From positions 744,001 to 808,000 of the forward strand of contig NZ_VAUO01000001.1 in NCBI RefSeq assembly GCF_005796105.1: 64,000 nt of DNA. Reading direction: 5' to 3'. The DNA is from Pseudomonas mosselii. Its GTDB lineage: Bacteria; Pseudomonadota; Gammaproteobacteria; Pseudomonadales; Pseudomonadaceae. Shown here piece after piece: positions 32,509 through 42,138 of the stretch. Positions within the stretch are counted from its first letter, which is position 1, and each line of letters starts with the position of its first letter. Under the pieces are notes generated by a model. It worked only from the letters and a program-made list of their open reading frames with translations. It was not told the origin of the DNA and searched no databases. Made by a program: the position numbers and the translations under genes.

Positions 32509-33564
32509 ATGCCCAGACGCCGCCTCTTCCTGATCGCCTTGTCGCTGCTGATCCTGGTGCCTGGCGTGCTCAGCTATCTATGGCGCACCCCGCAACCGAG
32601 CCCGCCCAGCTTGCCGCCGCACAGCTACGCCAAGGCGTTGCGTCAGGCACATGAGGGCCTGCCGGGGGCCGCACGCGTGCTGTACCAGCAATTGCAGCGT
32701 GACGACCTGCCCCCCATCCGCCGTGCGGCGCTATACGCCGAGTTGCCTCACTACCCTTCGCCCCAGGCCTTGAAGCTAGCCCGCCAGGACCTTGAACACG
32801 ATGACCCGCAGGTGCGGCGCGCAGCCATCGCCGCGATCCGCCGCCTGGTGCCTGCCGCGCAACGCAGCCTGGTCCTCGGGCCACTGCTCGAGGATGACGA
32901 CCAAAGCGTGCGCTTTGCGGTAGTCGACGCCTTGCTGGGGCTCGACCCCGACGCCATCGGCCTGTATTTCGGCCCGTTGCAGCAGGTGCTTGAGCAGTAC
33001 CAGCAAGCCCTTGAGCATGAGCCCGACGATGCCGTGGCGCAGGAGCACCTGGCGCGCCTGTACATGCACGAACAGGCCTACCCCCAGGCGCAGGCTGCGC
33101 TAGAGCGCAGCCTGGCGCTCGCCCCTGAAGGGCTGGACGCGCTGGCGACCCACGTGCGTCTGCTCGAGCGCCTCGGCCAACCCGACGCCTCCCGCGAGGT
33201 GCTGGCCAAGGCCTTGGCCCTGCGCCCGGACTCGGCGTTCCTGCAATACCAACTGGGTCAGTGGCTGACGCGCCACGACCAACCCGAATACGCCCTGCTC
33301 GCGCTGTCTCGCGCCGTGGAACTTGAGCCTGACAACAGCGACTACCGCTACACCCTAGCGGTCACCCTGCATCAGCTGGAGCAAGTCGAAGCCGCGCAGC
33401 AGCAACTGGAGACACTGCTCAGCCACCAACCCGCCAATCGCCGTGCCAGGGTGCTGCTGATCCAGTACTGGAAAGAAACCGGCCAATTACAGAATGTCCA
33501 AGTGCTGCTGGCCGAACTCGAGCAGCAGAACCCCGATGACCCGGCATTGCAACAGGGGTTGTAG
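32509..33564 (+). CDS. Membrane-anchored HEAT/TPR repeat protein
   Basis: 351 residues from the ATG at 32509; in-frame codons upstream to 32329 overlap the divergent gene and lack a plausible start. The N-terminus has a short basic stretch then one membrane segment (about 5-25), leaving the rest in the periplasm. Residues about 55-155 show HEAT-like helical pairs (DDPQVRRAAIAAIRRL, DDQSVRFAVVDALLGL). From about 165 to the end there are five or so tetratricopeptide repeats with the A/L/Y/P spacing. This is a protein-interaction scaffold; no enzymatic motif is visible and I do not recognise a specific function. No strong ribosome binding site is seen. Confidence 0.75.
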   Translation: MPRRRLFLIALSLLILVPGVLSYLWRTPQPSPPSLPPHSYAKALRQAHEGLPGAARVLYQQLQRDDLPPIRRAALYAELPHYPSPQALKLARQDLEHDDPQVRRAAIAAIRRLVPAAQRSLVLGPLLEDDDQSVRFAVVDALLGLDPDAIGLYFGPLQQVLEQYQQALEHEPDDAVAQEHLARLYMHEQAYPQAQAALERSLALAPEGLDALATHVRLLERLGQPDASREVLAKALALRPDSAFLQYQLGQWLTRHDQPEYALLALSRAVELEPDNSDYRYTLAVTLHQLEQVEAAQQQLETLLSHQPANRRARVLLIQYWKETGQLQNVQVLLAELEQQNPDDPALQQGL

Positions 33565-33668
33565 GTGCTTAACGGGCCAGTTGAACCCTGATCCCCCCGG
33601 CAAGGTCCAGTGATAGTAGGAGAGCGGCATGACCATTGCGGCGTGCCCACTGCCACAGGAGATTCGAC

Positions 33669-35222
33669 GTGGCCGTTGCACCGCCTTTGGAGGAGCGAGC
33701 CCTGATCTTGGCTCCAGCCACGCTGGGAACCCAAACCCGGCGTGTACTGACCCAGGCTGGCATTGCCTGCCGCCAGACGTGCGACGTGCATCGGCTGGGC
33801 CGTTGGTTGGACGATGGGGCCGGACTGCTGGTGATTGCCGAGCCCGCCTTACCTACCGATGCGCGTTCGCCCTTGCACCGTTTCATCGAGCAGCAACCGG
33901 GCTGGTCCGACCTGCCCATCGTGTTGCTGGTCACCCAGGCTGCCCCCGGCGCGAACGCCTTCGGCAACCTGCTGGCGCTGAGCGCGCCGTATGCCGATGC
34001 CCAGTTGATCAACCTGGCCCTGTGGGCGCTGCGAGCCCGACGCGGGCAGTACCAGGCACGCGATCTGCACCAACAGCTAGAAGCTCAGGCACTTGCGCAA
34101 CAGGCCGTGCAGCAAGCCCGCAAGCTGGATGCGATCGGCCATTTAGCTGGGGGCTTTGCCCACGACTTCAACAATCTGCTAACCAGTATTGGCGGCAGCC
34201 TGGAATTGATCGAGCGGCGGCTGTGCAAAGGGCGCAGCGATACGCTCGCCTCGCCTTTGCAAATGGGCCGCCAGGCAGTTGCCCGCGCGGCCCTGCTGAC
34301 CCAGTGCCTGCTGGCGTTCTCCGCTCGCCAAACGTTGCACAGCCAAGCCGTGGACCTCGGTACGCTACTGAACCGTGAGTACTTGAGTCGCCAATTGGCT
34401 CAGGGGATCACGCTCAAGCTGCAATGCGATGCAGACCTCTGGCATGCCTACGTCGACCACGCACAACTACGGGCCTCGCTCGACAGCCTGTTGCGCAACG
34501 CCTGCGAAGCCATGCCCAGCGGCGGCGTGCTGAGCATCGAGGCACACAATGTTCGAGCCGACGCCTCCACCGAGCTGGCCCAGGGCGATTACCTCTGCCT
34601 GAGTATCAGTGACACCGGTCAAGGGATGTCAGCCACCACCCTGGAGCGCGCGTTCGAGCCATTCTTTACCACCAAGCCCGTTGGCCGGGGCGTGGGACTT
34701 GGCCTGTCGATGACCTATGGCTTTTGCAAACAGTCGCGTGGACGTTTGACAATGCACAGTCAGATCGGCAAAGGCACCGTGGTGCAGGTGTACCTGCCAC
34801 GTTACAGGCCAAGCACTCAAAACAGTAGCCAAGCCACGCTACCCAAGGCAGGCGATAGTCGGGCCATCTTGTTGGTCGAGGACGACCCTGACGTCCGCCA
34901 ACTGGTCAGCCAGTCGCTTGAGGAAGAGGGACTGCGGTGTGTCGTGGCCTGCGATGCCGAGCAAGCGCTGGAGCAGCTACAGACGACCCAGCCGTTCGGC
35001 CTGATGATTACTGATGTGGGTCTGCCCGGCATGAATGGTCGACAGCTGGCGGAGATCGCCCGCACCCTGCGCCCGACCCTGGCGGTATTGTTCATCACCG
35101 GTTACGCCGAAACGGCCACAGAACGGGGAGACTTTCTCGGCCCCGGCATGCAGCTGCTAAGCAAACCCTTCGAGCTGGAACAATTACGTGAGCGCGTGTC
35201 GCAGATGCTGACCCGTCATTGA
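33669..35222 (+). CDS. Hybrid sensor histidine kinase with N-terminal pseudo-receiver
   Basis: 517 residues from GTG at 33669, chosen because AGGAG lies 7 bases upstream; the frame extends to a TTG at 33636. Order: a receiver-like N-terminal domain (about 8-120) in which the expected phospho-acceptor position reads LLVIAEPAL with Glu instead of Asp; a short coiled-coil linker; HisKA with LAGGFAHDFNNLL (His near 165); HATPase with NACEAM, DTGQGM, FEPFFTT and GLGLSM; and a C-terminal receiver (about 395-515) with LLVEDDPDV, phospho-Asp in MITDVGLPG and the Lys in LLSKPF. There is no membrane segment and no output domain, so it is a cytoplasmic kinase passing phosphate elsewhere. It ends 6 bases from a convergent paralogue. 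The signal is unknown. Confidence 0.85.
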   Translation: MAVAPPLEERALILAPATLGTQTRRVLTQAGIACRQTCDVHRLGRWLDDGAGLLVIAEPALPTDARSPLHRFIEQQPGWSDLPIVLLVTQAAPGANAFGNLLALSAPYADAQLINLALWALRARRGQYQARDLHQQLEAQALAQQAVQQARKLDAIGHLAGGFAHDFNNLLTSIGGSLELIERRLCKGRSDTLASPLQMGRQAVARAALLTQCLLAFSARQTLHSQAVDLGTLLNREYLSRQLAQGITLKLQCDADLWHAYVDHAQLRASLDSLLRNACEAMPSGGVLSIEAHNVRADASTELAQGDYLCLSISDTGQGMSATTLERAFEPFFTTKPVGRGVGLGLSMTYGFCKQSRGRLTMHSQIGKGTVVQVYLPRYRPSTQNSSQATLPKAGDSRAILLVEDDPDVRQLVSQSLEEEGLRCVVACDAEQALEQLQTTQPFGLMITDVGLPGMNGRQLAEIARTLRPTLAVLFITGYAETATERGDFLGPGMQLLSKPFELEQLRERVSQMLTRH

Positions 35223-35228
35223 GACGCC

Positions 35229-37268
35229 TCAGCCATGCAGCATGCGCTTGACCTGCTGGCAAAGGGCTTCGAGGGTGAACGGTTTGTACAGCAAGGCAAC
35301 GCCCTGCTCCGCCAGCATCGGCGGTTCGATTTGCTCCTCGGTGTAACCGGTGATGAACAGCACCTTCTGTCCAGGCTCGAGCATTCGCATCGCCCTGGCT
35401 GCCTGTCGGCCATTGAAGCCATCCGGCAAGCCAATGTCGGTAATCACCAGATCGAAGGGCCCGCCGACACGAAAATGGCCCATACCGGTGTTGGCGTCGC
35501 TGGCATCGTCAACCGCATAGCCTCGGTCGAGCAAGGCTTCCTTCATCAATCGGCGCAGACTCACTTCATCATCGATCAACAGTAGCCGCTCGCCCTGCAC
35601 GGCAAACGGCTCCAAGTCAGGCATTTGCGGTTCGGGCAGGCTGCCTGGGTAGCGCGGGAACATCATCATCACCCGCGTGCCCTGCCCTTGCACCGATTCG
35701 ATCCACACATGTCCGCCGGATTGGCGGACGAAACCGTGCACCATGGGTAGTCCCAACCCGGAGCCACGCCCCAGGGCCTTGGTGGTGAAGAATGGCTCGA
35801 ACGCTTGTCTGAGGTCCTCGGCGGACATGCCATGGCCGTCGTCTTCCACTTGAATGGCAACGTAGTCGCCCGCCGGGAGGGATGACCGCCCCTCCTGCAC
35901 TGTGGTCAGCCGCTCGTTGGTGCTGCGTATCGACACCCGGCCGCGCCCCAGGCAGGCTTCGTGAGCATTGGCGCACAAGTGCAGCAGGCTGTTGCGCAAC
36001 TGGTCGGCGTCGAGCTGAACCGGCCAGAGCTCCGTATCCAACTGCCAATCCAACTGGATTTCACTACCCAATGACTGGCGCAGCAGCGATTGCGCATCAC
36101 GCAGCAACTGGTTGATGTCCAGCGGCGTCGGCGACAACGGCTGGCTGCGGGCAAACGCCAGTAGGTTGTGAGTCAAGCCAATGGCACGCTCGGCACATTC
36201 ACGGGCCAGTTTCACGTAGTATTCCAGATTCTCCTGACGGCCCTGCAACAGACGCCGCTCAAGCAGTTCCAAGCTGCTACCGACCCCACTCAGTACGTTG
36301 TTCATTTCATGGCCCATGCCGCCGGCCAGCTTGATCGCCGACTCCAAGCGCGAACTGTCGCGCAGCGCAGCCTCGGCCAATTGCTGCACCGCTTGGCGCT
36401 GCTGGCTGATGTCACGCCCGACCAGCATGGGCATGGCTTGACCCGATACCGTGGTCCAGGAAAACCAGCAGTAATGGCCATCGACGTGGCGTATACGTGC
36501 CTCGAAAGTTGACGCCCCGCCCTGCTTGCCCAACGCGATGAGTGCCAGAAGCGCCTCGGTACAGTCGGCCGGATGCAGCAACGCCAGCAGGGAAGCGGAG
36601 TCCACTGGCGATGTCGGCTCAGACCAACCCAGTAGGCGTTGTCCGGACGGATTGGCCAACCGCAGGCACTGCTGGCTGTCGAGCATCAACATCACATCGG
36701 GGGACAGTTGCCAGGTGTACTCGCTGTTCGCCAGGTAGCTTGCCAGTTGCGCCTCGAACGACTGCGCCCGTTCGCGCCACTCACGGGTGAGTTCGGCGTC
36801 GACCGAGGCGGCGATCACGGTATGCAGGAAGCCCGCCACAGAACCGTAGTCATCGCGCAGCGGCGAGTAGTAGCAGGCAAATGGCCCTTCGCCAGAGCCT
36901 GGCAGCCTCACCGCCTCGACGTAGCTACCGTGCCCCTCCAGCGCCTTGAACAGCGCGGCCCCCATAGGCGGATCGGCCGCTTCCCACAAGTCGTGGAAGC
37001 ATCGCCCTTGCAGCCCGCGAATCGGGTAGGCGTCATTCTGCACCACGCACAATTCTGGTCCCCACACCACGGCGCAAGGGAACGGTGACAATTGCAGCAT
37101 GTCGACAGCAATGCGCAGGGCCGGTGGCCAGTGGGACAGCGGCCCCAGCGGGCTACGGCTCCAATCGTGACTGACGATGCTACCGTTCAAGCTCTGCGCC
37201 GTATCGGGCGCAGGGGCCAGGAGCACTATCTGGGTCTGTTCGCCCAGACGCTGGGCTTTAGCGACCAA
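35229..37268 (-). CDS. PAS-containing hybrid sensor histidine kinase
   Basis: 679 residues from a TTG at 37266-37268, which has AGGGGG 7 bases upstream; no ATG or GTG start fits the N-terminal domain better. Two sensory domains precede the kinase core: an N-terminal PAS/GAF-like region (about 30-160) beginning with the block SRSPLGPLSHWP that is common in soluble Pseudomonas hybrid kinases, and a PAS domain (about 185-290). Then come HisKA with GGMGHEMNNVL, HATPase with NAHEAC, DDGHGM, FEPFFTT and GLGLPM, and a receiver with LLIDDE, ITDIGLPDG and LLYKPF. It has no membrane segments. The kinase and receiver halves resemble those of the convergent gene at 33669-35222, which suggests duplication. 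Target and signal are not evident. Confidence 0.87.
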   Translation of the reverse strand: MVAKAQRLGEQTQIVLLAPAPDTAQSLNGSIVSHDWSRSPLGPLSHWPPALRIAVDMLQLSPFPCAVVWGPELCVVQNDAYPIRGLQGRCFHDLWEAADPPMGAALFKALEGHGSYVEAVRLPGSGEGPFACYYSPLRDDYGSVAGFLHTVIAASVDAELTREWRERAQSFEAQLASYLANSEYTWQLSPDVMLMLDSQQCLRLANPSGQRLLGWSEPTSPVDSASLLALLHPADCTEALLALIALGKQGGASTFEARIRHVDGHYCWFSWTTVSGQAMPMLVGRDISQQRQAVQQLAEAALRDSSRLESAIKLAGGMGHEMNNVLSGVGSSLELLERRLLQGRQENLEYYVKLARECAERAIGLTHNLLAFARSQPLSPTPLDINQLLRDAQSLLRQSLGSEIQLDWQLDTELWPVQLDADQLRNSLLHLCANAHEACLGRGRVSIRSTNERLTTVQEGRSSLPAGDYVAIQVEDDGHGMSAEDLRQAFEPFFTTKALGRGSGLGLPMVHGFVRQSGGHVWIESVQGQGTRVMMMFPRYPGSLPEPQMPDLEPFAVQGERLLLIDDEVSLRRLMKEALLDRGYAVDDASDANTGMGHFRVGGPFDLVITDIGLPDGFNGRQAARAMRMLEPGQKVLFITGYTEEQIEPPMLAEQGVALLYKPFTLEALCQQVKRMLHG

Positions 37269-37473
37269 TGGCGTGCCCCCTGAACCGGATGGATCGGTGC
37301 ATCATGGCATCAGCCGCCTGGGTGGGTGGGCGTGGGTCCTGGTCCATGGTTGTCGTTTCCACAAGCATCCTGTTCGCAGCAGCCTAGCACATCGCACACC
37401 GAACATGGCGGCCTGGCCACTGACGGCTATGCTCTAGGGGCTTCATTCCCAACGACTGCACAGGCGTGCGCAG

Positions 37474-38160
37474 ATGAACACTAAAATCCTGGTTGTGCTG
37501 ACCAATACTGCCAAGTACCCCACGCTCAAACGAGCCACTGGCTTGTGGCTCGGCGAGGCCGTGCACTTTGTTGATACCGTGCAACAGGCGGGGTTCGAGG
37601 TAGACTTCGTGAGCCCTGCAGGCGGCTATGTGCCGATTGACCCGCACAGCTTGCAGATGGCACCGGACCTCGACTGGCAGTGGTACGACGATAACACCTT
37701 CATGAGTCGCCTGGGTGCCACTCTGAGCCCGAGCCAGGTGAAGGCCGATGACTACGCCGCGATCTACTACGCCGGGGGCCACGGCGTAATGTGGGACTTC
37801 CCCGACAGCCTGCCGCTGCAAGACCTGGCGCGGCGTATCTTCGAACGCGGCGGCGTGGTGTCGGCCGTCTGCCATGGGGTGGTGGGGCTGCTTAACGTCA
37901 AACTCAGCGATAACAGCTTGCTACTCAAGGGCCGCAAGGTGACCGGCTTTTCCAACACCGAAGAAAAGCTTGCTGAATTGGACAAGGTGGTGCCATTTCT
38001 GACCGAAAACGAACTCGGTGGCCGCGGTGGGGACTACATCTGCGCGGAGGAGCCTTGGCAACCGTTCGTGGTGGAGGATGGCGCCTTGATCACGGGCCAG
38101 AATCCTGCATCGACAGGCTTGGTGGCCGAAGCGGTGATCAAGCGACTACAGGGCCGATAG
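37474..38160 (+). CDS. DJ-1/PfpI-superfamily protein, Hsp31-like class I glutamine amidotransferase fold
   Basis: 228 residues. The nucleophile elbow is AVCHGVVGLL with Cys near residue 130, preceded by the Glu-bearing LWLGEAVHF block and the YYAGGHGVMWDF block, the arrangement of the Hsp31/glyoxalase III and HSP31-like branch of the DJ-1 superfamily. Members handle methylglyoxal or act as redox-linked chaperones (family knowledge); which applies here is not clear. The gene stands alone, divergent from the hybrid kinase and convergent with hppD, with a hairpin immediately after its stop. Confidence 0.85.
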   Translation: MNTKILVVLTNTAKYPTLKRATGLWLGEAVHFVDTVQQAGFEVDFVSPAGGYVPIDPHSLQMAPDLDWQWYDDNTFMSRLGATLSPSQVKADDYAAIYYAGGHGVMWDFPDSLPLQDLARRIFERGGVVSAVCHGVVGLLNVKLSDNSLLLKGRKVTGFSNTEEKLAELDKVVPFLTENELGGRGGDYICAEEPWQPFVVEDGALITGQNPASTGLVAEAVIKRLQGR

Positions 38161-38193
38161 CCGGCAATCAGCGCAGGCTTTCGCAGCGCCTGA

Positions 38194-38224
38194 GGGGGCA
38201 ACGGCTTCGCTAGCCGCGCCCCCC
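38194..38224. terminator. Hairpin between convergent DJ-1-like gene and hppD
   Basis: GGGGGC (38194-38199) pairs with GCCCCC (38218-38223) and an inner GGCT/AGCC pair closes a 5-base loop, giving a nested stem in the 83-base gap between convergent stop codons. There is no clear U-tract, so it is a likely bidirectional terminator of the GC-rich Pseudomonas type. Confidence 0.5.
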
Positions 38225-38243
38225 AACAGCCTAGCGCACGGCA

Positions 38244-39320
38244 TCACTCGACGTTCAGCACTCCCCGGCGCACTTGGTCACGTTCGATCGACTCGAACAG
38301 CGCCTTGAAGTTGCCTTCCCCGAAGCCGTCGTCCCCCTTGCGCTGAATGAACTCGAAGAATACCGGGCCCAGCAGGGTTTCCGAGAATATCTGCAACAGC
38401 AGGCGCTGATCGCCCTCGGCCGAGGCGCCATCGAGCAGGATGCCACGTGCCTGCAACTCGCCAACCGGCTCGCCATGCCCAGGCAGGCGCTCTTCGAGCA
38501 TCTCGTAGTAGGTTTGCGGCGGTGCGGTCATGAAGCGCATGCCAAAACCCTTGAGGGCATCCCATGTCTTGAGAAGGTCGTCGGTGAGAAAGGCCACATG
38601 CTGGATGCCCTCACCGTTGAACTGCATCAGGAACTCCTCGATCTGCCCGGCCCCCTTGGACGACTCTTCGTTGAGCGGGATGCGGATCATGCCGTCAGGT
38701 GCGGTCATGGCCCGGGAAGTCAGACCGGTATATTCGCCCTTGATATCGAAATAGCGGATCTCACGGAAGTTGAACAACTTCTCGTAAAAGCCAGCCCAGT
38801 AGCTCATGCGGCCACGGTAGACGTTGTGAGTCAGGTGATCAATGATCTTCAGGCCCGCGCCGACGGGGTGGCGGTCCACGCCATCGATGAACTTGAAGTC
38901 GATATCGTAGATCGAACTGCCTTCCTCGTAACGGTCGATCAGGTACAACGGCGCACCACCGATGCCTTTGATCGCTGGCAGGCGCAGTTCCATCGGGCCG
39001 GTTTCGATGTCCACCGGCTGGGCGCCCAGGGCCAGGGCACGGGCATAGGCTTCGTGGGCGTTCCGCACGCGAAACGCCATGCCACACACCGACGGCCCAT
39101 GTTCGGCGGCGAAATATGACGCAGGGCTTTTCGGTTCGTTGTTCAAAATCAGGTTGATGCCACCCTGACGATATAAGTGCACGTCCTTGGAACGATGGGT
39201 GGCCACCTTGGTGAAACCGAGCATCTGGAATACCGGCTCCAGCACTCCGGGCGTGGGCGATGCAAGCTCGATGAACTCAAAGCCTTCCAAGCCCATCGGA
39301 TTGTCGAAGAGATCTGCCAT
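38244..39320 (-). CDS. hppD: 4-hydroxyphenylpyruvate dioxygenase
   Basis: 358 residues from the ATG at 39318-39320, the exact length and N-terminus ([16 protein letters not shown]) of Pseudomonas HPPD; the frame extends to 39428 but AGGA lies just upstream of 39320. The enzyme converts 4-hydroxyphenylpyruvate plus oxygen to homogentisate in tyrosine and phenylalanine breakdown and supplies pyomelanin precursor. The two iron-ligand His blocks ([11 protein letters not shown] and [11 protein letters not shown]) and the Glu ligand region ([20 protein letters not shown]) are intact. The gene stands alone here; hmgA and fahA are not in the window. Confidence 0.97.
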   Translation of the reverse strand: MADLFDNPMGLEGFEFIELASPTPGVLEPVFQMLGFTKVATHRSKDVHLYRQGGINLILNNEPKSPASYFAAEHGPSVCGMAFRVRNAHEAYARALALGAQPVDIETGPMELRLPAIKGIGGAPLYLIDRYEEGSSIYDIDFKFIDGVDRHPVGAGLKIIDHLTHNVYRGRMSYWAGFYEKLFNFREIRYFDIKGEYTGLTSRAMTAPDGMIRIPLNEESSKGAGQIEEFLMQFNGEGIQHVAFLTDDLLKTWDALKGFGMRFMTAPPQTYYEMLEERLPGHGEPVGELQARGILLDGASAEGDQRLLLQIFSETLLGPVFFEFIQRKGDDGFGEGNFKALFESIERDQVRRGVLNVE

Positions 39321-39630
39321 GTTCATGTCCTCATCTGCAGCGAATAAACGGTTATCGGAGGGGGGCGATGCCGCGTTGCAGAGGGGGTGAGCAAGGGATG
39401 CCGCGTACGCTGCGGGCGAGGTAGTCACCGATGATCAGCTTGAACACAGGGTTTGTCATAGCGACCGATTCCGGGCGGTTCGATCCCTCGGTAGAGGGCA
39501 ACCTTATTGTTGTATTCGTAAACCGATTCTACAGGGCGTAAATATCTTTGTCGCGCTTTAGTTAACGGGGCCAGCCGACAAACGGCTATCCTGTACCTGA
39601 TCCGATCACCAGCTACAAGGTTCGTACACC
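39321..39630. promoter_or_regulatory. Divergent intergenic region of hppD and the c-di-GMP phosphodiesterase
   Basis: 310 bases without a credible gene. It is locally AT-rich around 39500-39570, where promoters for both divergent genes are expected. On the hppD strand TTTACG and AATACAAC-like blocks are seen but no confident -35/-10 pair can be assigned. No strong inverted repeat was noted. Confidence 0.35.
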
Positions 39631-41217
39631 ATGCCACTGACCACTCGCCGCCCTGCCCGCTGGAGCTGGCGCACTCTGTTACCTTGGGGCGTGGCGGTGC
39701 TGCCGCTGCTATGCGGGCTGGGAGTGATTCGCTGGCAGAGCGAGCACGAAATCCGTGCCAGCAGCCAAGGTACCGCCCAAGAGGTGGTCCAGCACATCGA
39801 GACGATCCTCGACAGTCTCGCAGCGACTGCCAACCAACTGCTGCCCAAAGCCGGACAGCCCTGTGCACAAGTAGAGCTGGCATTGCGTGGCGAGGTCACA
39901 CGCAATGCCTTCGTGCGTTCTACCAACTTGTTCGATCACGATACGCTGTATTGTTCATCGCTGTTCGGCGATTTCGACGAACCGGTCGATGCCCGCGACT
40001 ACACCGACGGCACGCTATGGCTGATGGACGGCAACTCGGTGACCCCTGGGCATGCGCTACTGGTATACCGGGCCAGCCAAGGCCAGCGCGGGGCCATTAC
40101 CACGCTGGACGGTTATCACTTGTTGACGGCCCTGCGCCTGCTCGGAGCAGGTGCAGAGGTGTACGTGCAGGTAGGCAACCACTGGCTGGGCCAGGATGGC
40201 CAAGTGCGCAGCGGCGCGCTGCCGGTGCCAGCCAGCGCCCTGGTCACCCTTGGCTCCAGTCGTTACCCGTTCAGCGTTCGTGCAGGCTTCGGCCCGGACA
40301 AGGCCGCGCAGCTTCTGCGCAGCCGCTATCCGGCGCTGTTGAGCCTGCTATTGGTGCTGGGTGTGTTGGCCGGTATGGCCTGCCGCTGGCAGCTGCGCCG
40401 GGCCAATTCACCGCGAGCGGAACTTGCCCGTGCGCTTGAAGCTGGCGAATTCCTGCCCTACTTCCAGCCTGTGGTACGCAAAGACGACTACCGCTGGGCC
40501 GGCGTCGAAGTGCTGATGCGCTGGCGCCACCCACGCGAGGGCTTGGTTCGCCCGGACCTGTTCATTCCCTATGCCGAGCACAGCGGGCAGATCGTCGACA
40601 TGACCCGCAGCCTGATGCAGCATACCGCCCAAGCCTTGGGCCCGCACTCGACGCTGCTCGAAGACGGCTTCCACATCGGCATCAACATTACTGCCGATCA
40701 CTGCCGTGACATGAGCCTGATCGACGACTGCCGCGCCTTCTTGCAACATTTCCCCCCTGGACGGGTGACGCTCACGCTGGAACTCACTGAACGCAAGCTG
40801 ATCGAGCCAACGCCGATCACCCTTGAAGTGTTCGAAAAACTCCACGAGATGGGGGTCATGATCGCGCTGGATGACTTTGGCACTGGCCAGTCGAGCCTCA
40901 ACTACCTGCGCCAGTTCAAGGTCGACTACCTGAAAATCGACCAAAGCTTCGTCGCCATGATCGGTGGCGATGCCCTTTCTCAACACATTCTCGACACCAT
41001 CATCGAGCTGTCCGGCAAGCTGGCCCTGGGCATCGTAGCCGAAGGCGTGGAGACCACGGCGCAGCGCGACTATCTGGCACGTCATGGGGTGGACTTCCAA
41101 CAAGGCTACCTGTTCGCCCGGCCAATGCCCTTGGCTGAACTGTTGTTGGCCCTGGCGGCACGCCCAGGCAGCCTGCGGTTGCCGCAGGCCCCTGCCCCTG
41201 AGATCATACGCGGCTGA
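39631..41217 (+). CDS. CSS-motif EAL-domain c-di-GMP phosphodiesterase
   Basis: 528 residues. Two membrane segments (about 15-34 and 235-255) enclose a periplasmic CSS-motif sensor domain with the signature Cys-Ser-Ser at 108-110 and a second Cys at 78. The cytoplasmic C-terminal half is an EAL domain: EVL in place of EAL (293-295), the Asn in GINITADH, the Glu in ELTERKL, DDFGTG (414-419), KIDQSF and AEGVET. All metal and catalytic residues seen look conserved, so it should hydrolyse c-di-GMP to pGpG. In the E. coli PdeC-type family, reduction of the periplasmic disulfide activates the enzyme and promotes proteolysis. There is no GGDEF domain. A RarD-like gene follows after 33 bases. Confidence 0.92.
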   Translation: MPLTTRRPARWSWRTLLPWGVAVLPLLCGLGVIRWQSEHEIRASSQGTAQEVVQHIETILDSLAATANQLLPKAGQPCAQVELALRGEVTRNAFVRSTNLFDHDTLYCSSLFGDFDEPVDARDYTDGTLWLMDGNSVTPGHALLVYRASQGQRGAITTLDGYHLLTALRLLGAGAEVYVQVGNHWLGQDGQVRSGALPVPASALVTLGSSRYPFSVRAGFGPDKAAQLLRSRYPALLSLLLVLGVLAGMACRWQLRRANSPRAELARALEAGEFLPYFQPVVRKDDYRWAGVEVLMRWRHPREGLVRPDLFIPYAEHSGQIVDMTRSLMQHTAQALGPHSTLLEDGFHIGINITADHCRDMSLIDDCRAFLQHFPPGRVTLTLELTERKLIEPTPITLEVFEKLHEMGVMIALDDFGTGQSSLNYLRQFKVDYLKIDQSFVAMIGGDALSQHILDTIIELSGKLALGIVAEGVETTAQRDYLARHGVDFQQGYLFARPMPLAELLLALAARPGSLRLPQAPAPEIIRG

Positions 41218-41250
41218 TTTATCCCTCCTCCTCCCGTTTCAGAGGCATTC

Positions 41251-42138
41251 GTGTCAAAAGGCATTGTTTCGTCGGTCATGGCATCCTGCCTGTTCGCCGT
41301 GATGTATTACTACACTTCCTTCCTGGCCCCACTGGACGGCGAGGAAATCTTTGGCTGGCGGATCCTGCTCACGTTGCCCTGCCTGACGCTGTTCATGCTG
41401 TTCTCGCGTGACTGGAAACACGTCGGTGCGCTGCTTGCACGGGTACGCCAGGCTCCGCTGTTGCTGCTAGGCATGCTCGGCACCTCATGGTTGATGGGCG
41501 TGCAGCTCTGGCTGTTCCTGTGGGCTCCATTGCACGGGCGCAGCCTGGAAGTGTCGATGGGCTACTTCCTGTTGCCCTTGACCATGGTCCTGACCGGACG
41601 GCTGGTGTATGGCGAGCGACTGTCGCGCCTGCAAACCGTGGCAGTCGCATGTGCGGCGATTGGCGTGGGGCACGAGCTTTATCAGCACGGTAGCTTCGCT
41701 TGGGAAACCCTGGTGGTGATGCTCGGTTACCCGATCTACTTCGTGCTGCGCAAGCGCTGCCGCACCGAGCACCTGGGTGGACTGTGGTGCGACATGGGCC
41801 TACTGCTGCCTTGGGCTTTGTATTTCGTGGTCCAAGGACCGCTGAGCGCAGCCGACCTGGCGCAGCACCCGGCACTCTACGGCCTGATTCCGCTGCTCGG
41901 CGTGATCAGCGCCTGCGCGCTGATCACGTACGTGCTAGCCAGTCGTTTGTTGCCGTTTAGCCTGTTCGGGCTACTCAGCTATGTCGAGCCGGTGTTGCTG
42001 GTGGCCGTCTCACTGCTACTGGGCGAGACCATCGGCCCCGACCAGTGGCTGACCTACCTGCCGATCTGGGCCGCGGTGCTGGTGCTGGTGCTCGAAGGCA
42101 TCAAGCACCTGCTGCGTCAGCGACAGCGTCTGGTGTAA
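41251..42138 (+). CDS. rarD: RarD-type EamA/DMT-family transporter
   Basis: 295 residues from a GTG with AGAGG 6 bases upstream. About ten hydrophobic segments are evident and the N-terminal [20 protein letters not shown] resembles RarD proteins, as does the late [19 protein letters not shown] block. RarD proteins are inner-membrane permeases of unproven substrate in the drug/metabolite transporter superfamily. The last 38 bases overlap the 3' end of the convergent TerC-type gene, unusual in this otherwise tidy region. Confidence 0.82.
   Translation: MSKGIVSSVMASCLFAVMYYYTSFLAPLDGEEIFGWRILLTLPCLTLFMLFSRDWKHVGALLARVRQAPLLLLGMLGTSWLMGVQLWLFLWAPLHGRSLEVSMGYFLLPLTMVLTGRLVYGERLSRLQTVAVACAAIGVGHELYQHGSFAWETLVVMLGYPIYFVLRKRCRTEHLGGLWCDMGLLLPWALYFVVQGPLSAADLAQHPALYGLIPLLGVISACALITYVLASRLLPFSLFGLLSYVEPVLLVAVSLLLGETIGPDQWLTYLPIWAAVLVLVLEGIKHLLRQRQRLV

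Noticed and set aside
38161..38243. Small RNA between the DJ-1-like gene and hppD
   Set aside because: Only a GC-rich hairpin is present, which is better explained as a bidirectional terminator; no promoter is visible.
39425..39883. Minus-strand open frame of 152 codons upstream of hppD
   Set aside because: It overlaps the 5' end of the phosphodiesterase gene, has no recognisable domain and looks like a shadow plus promoter DNA.
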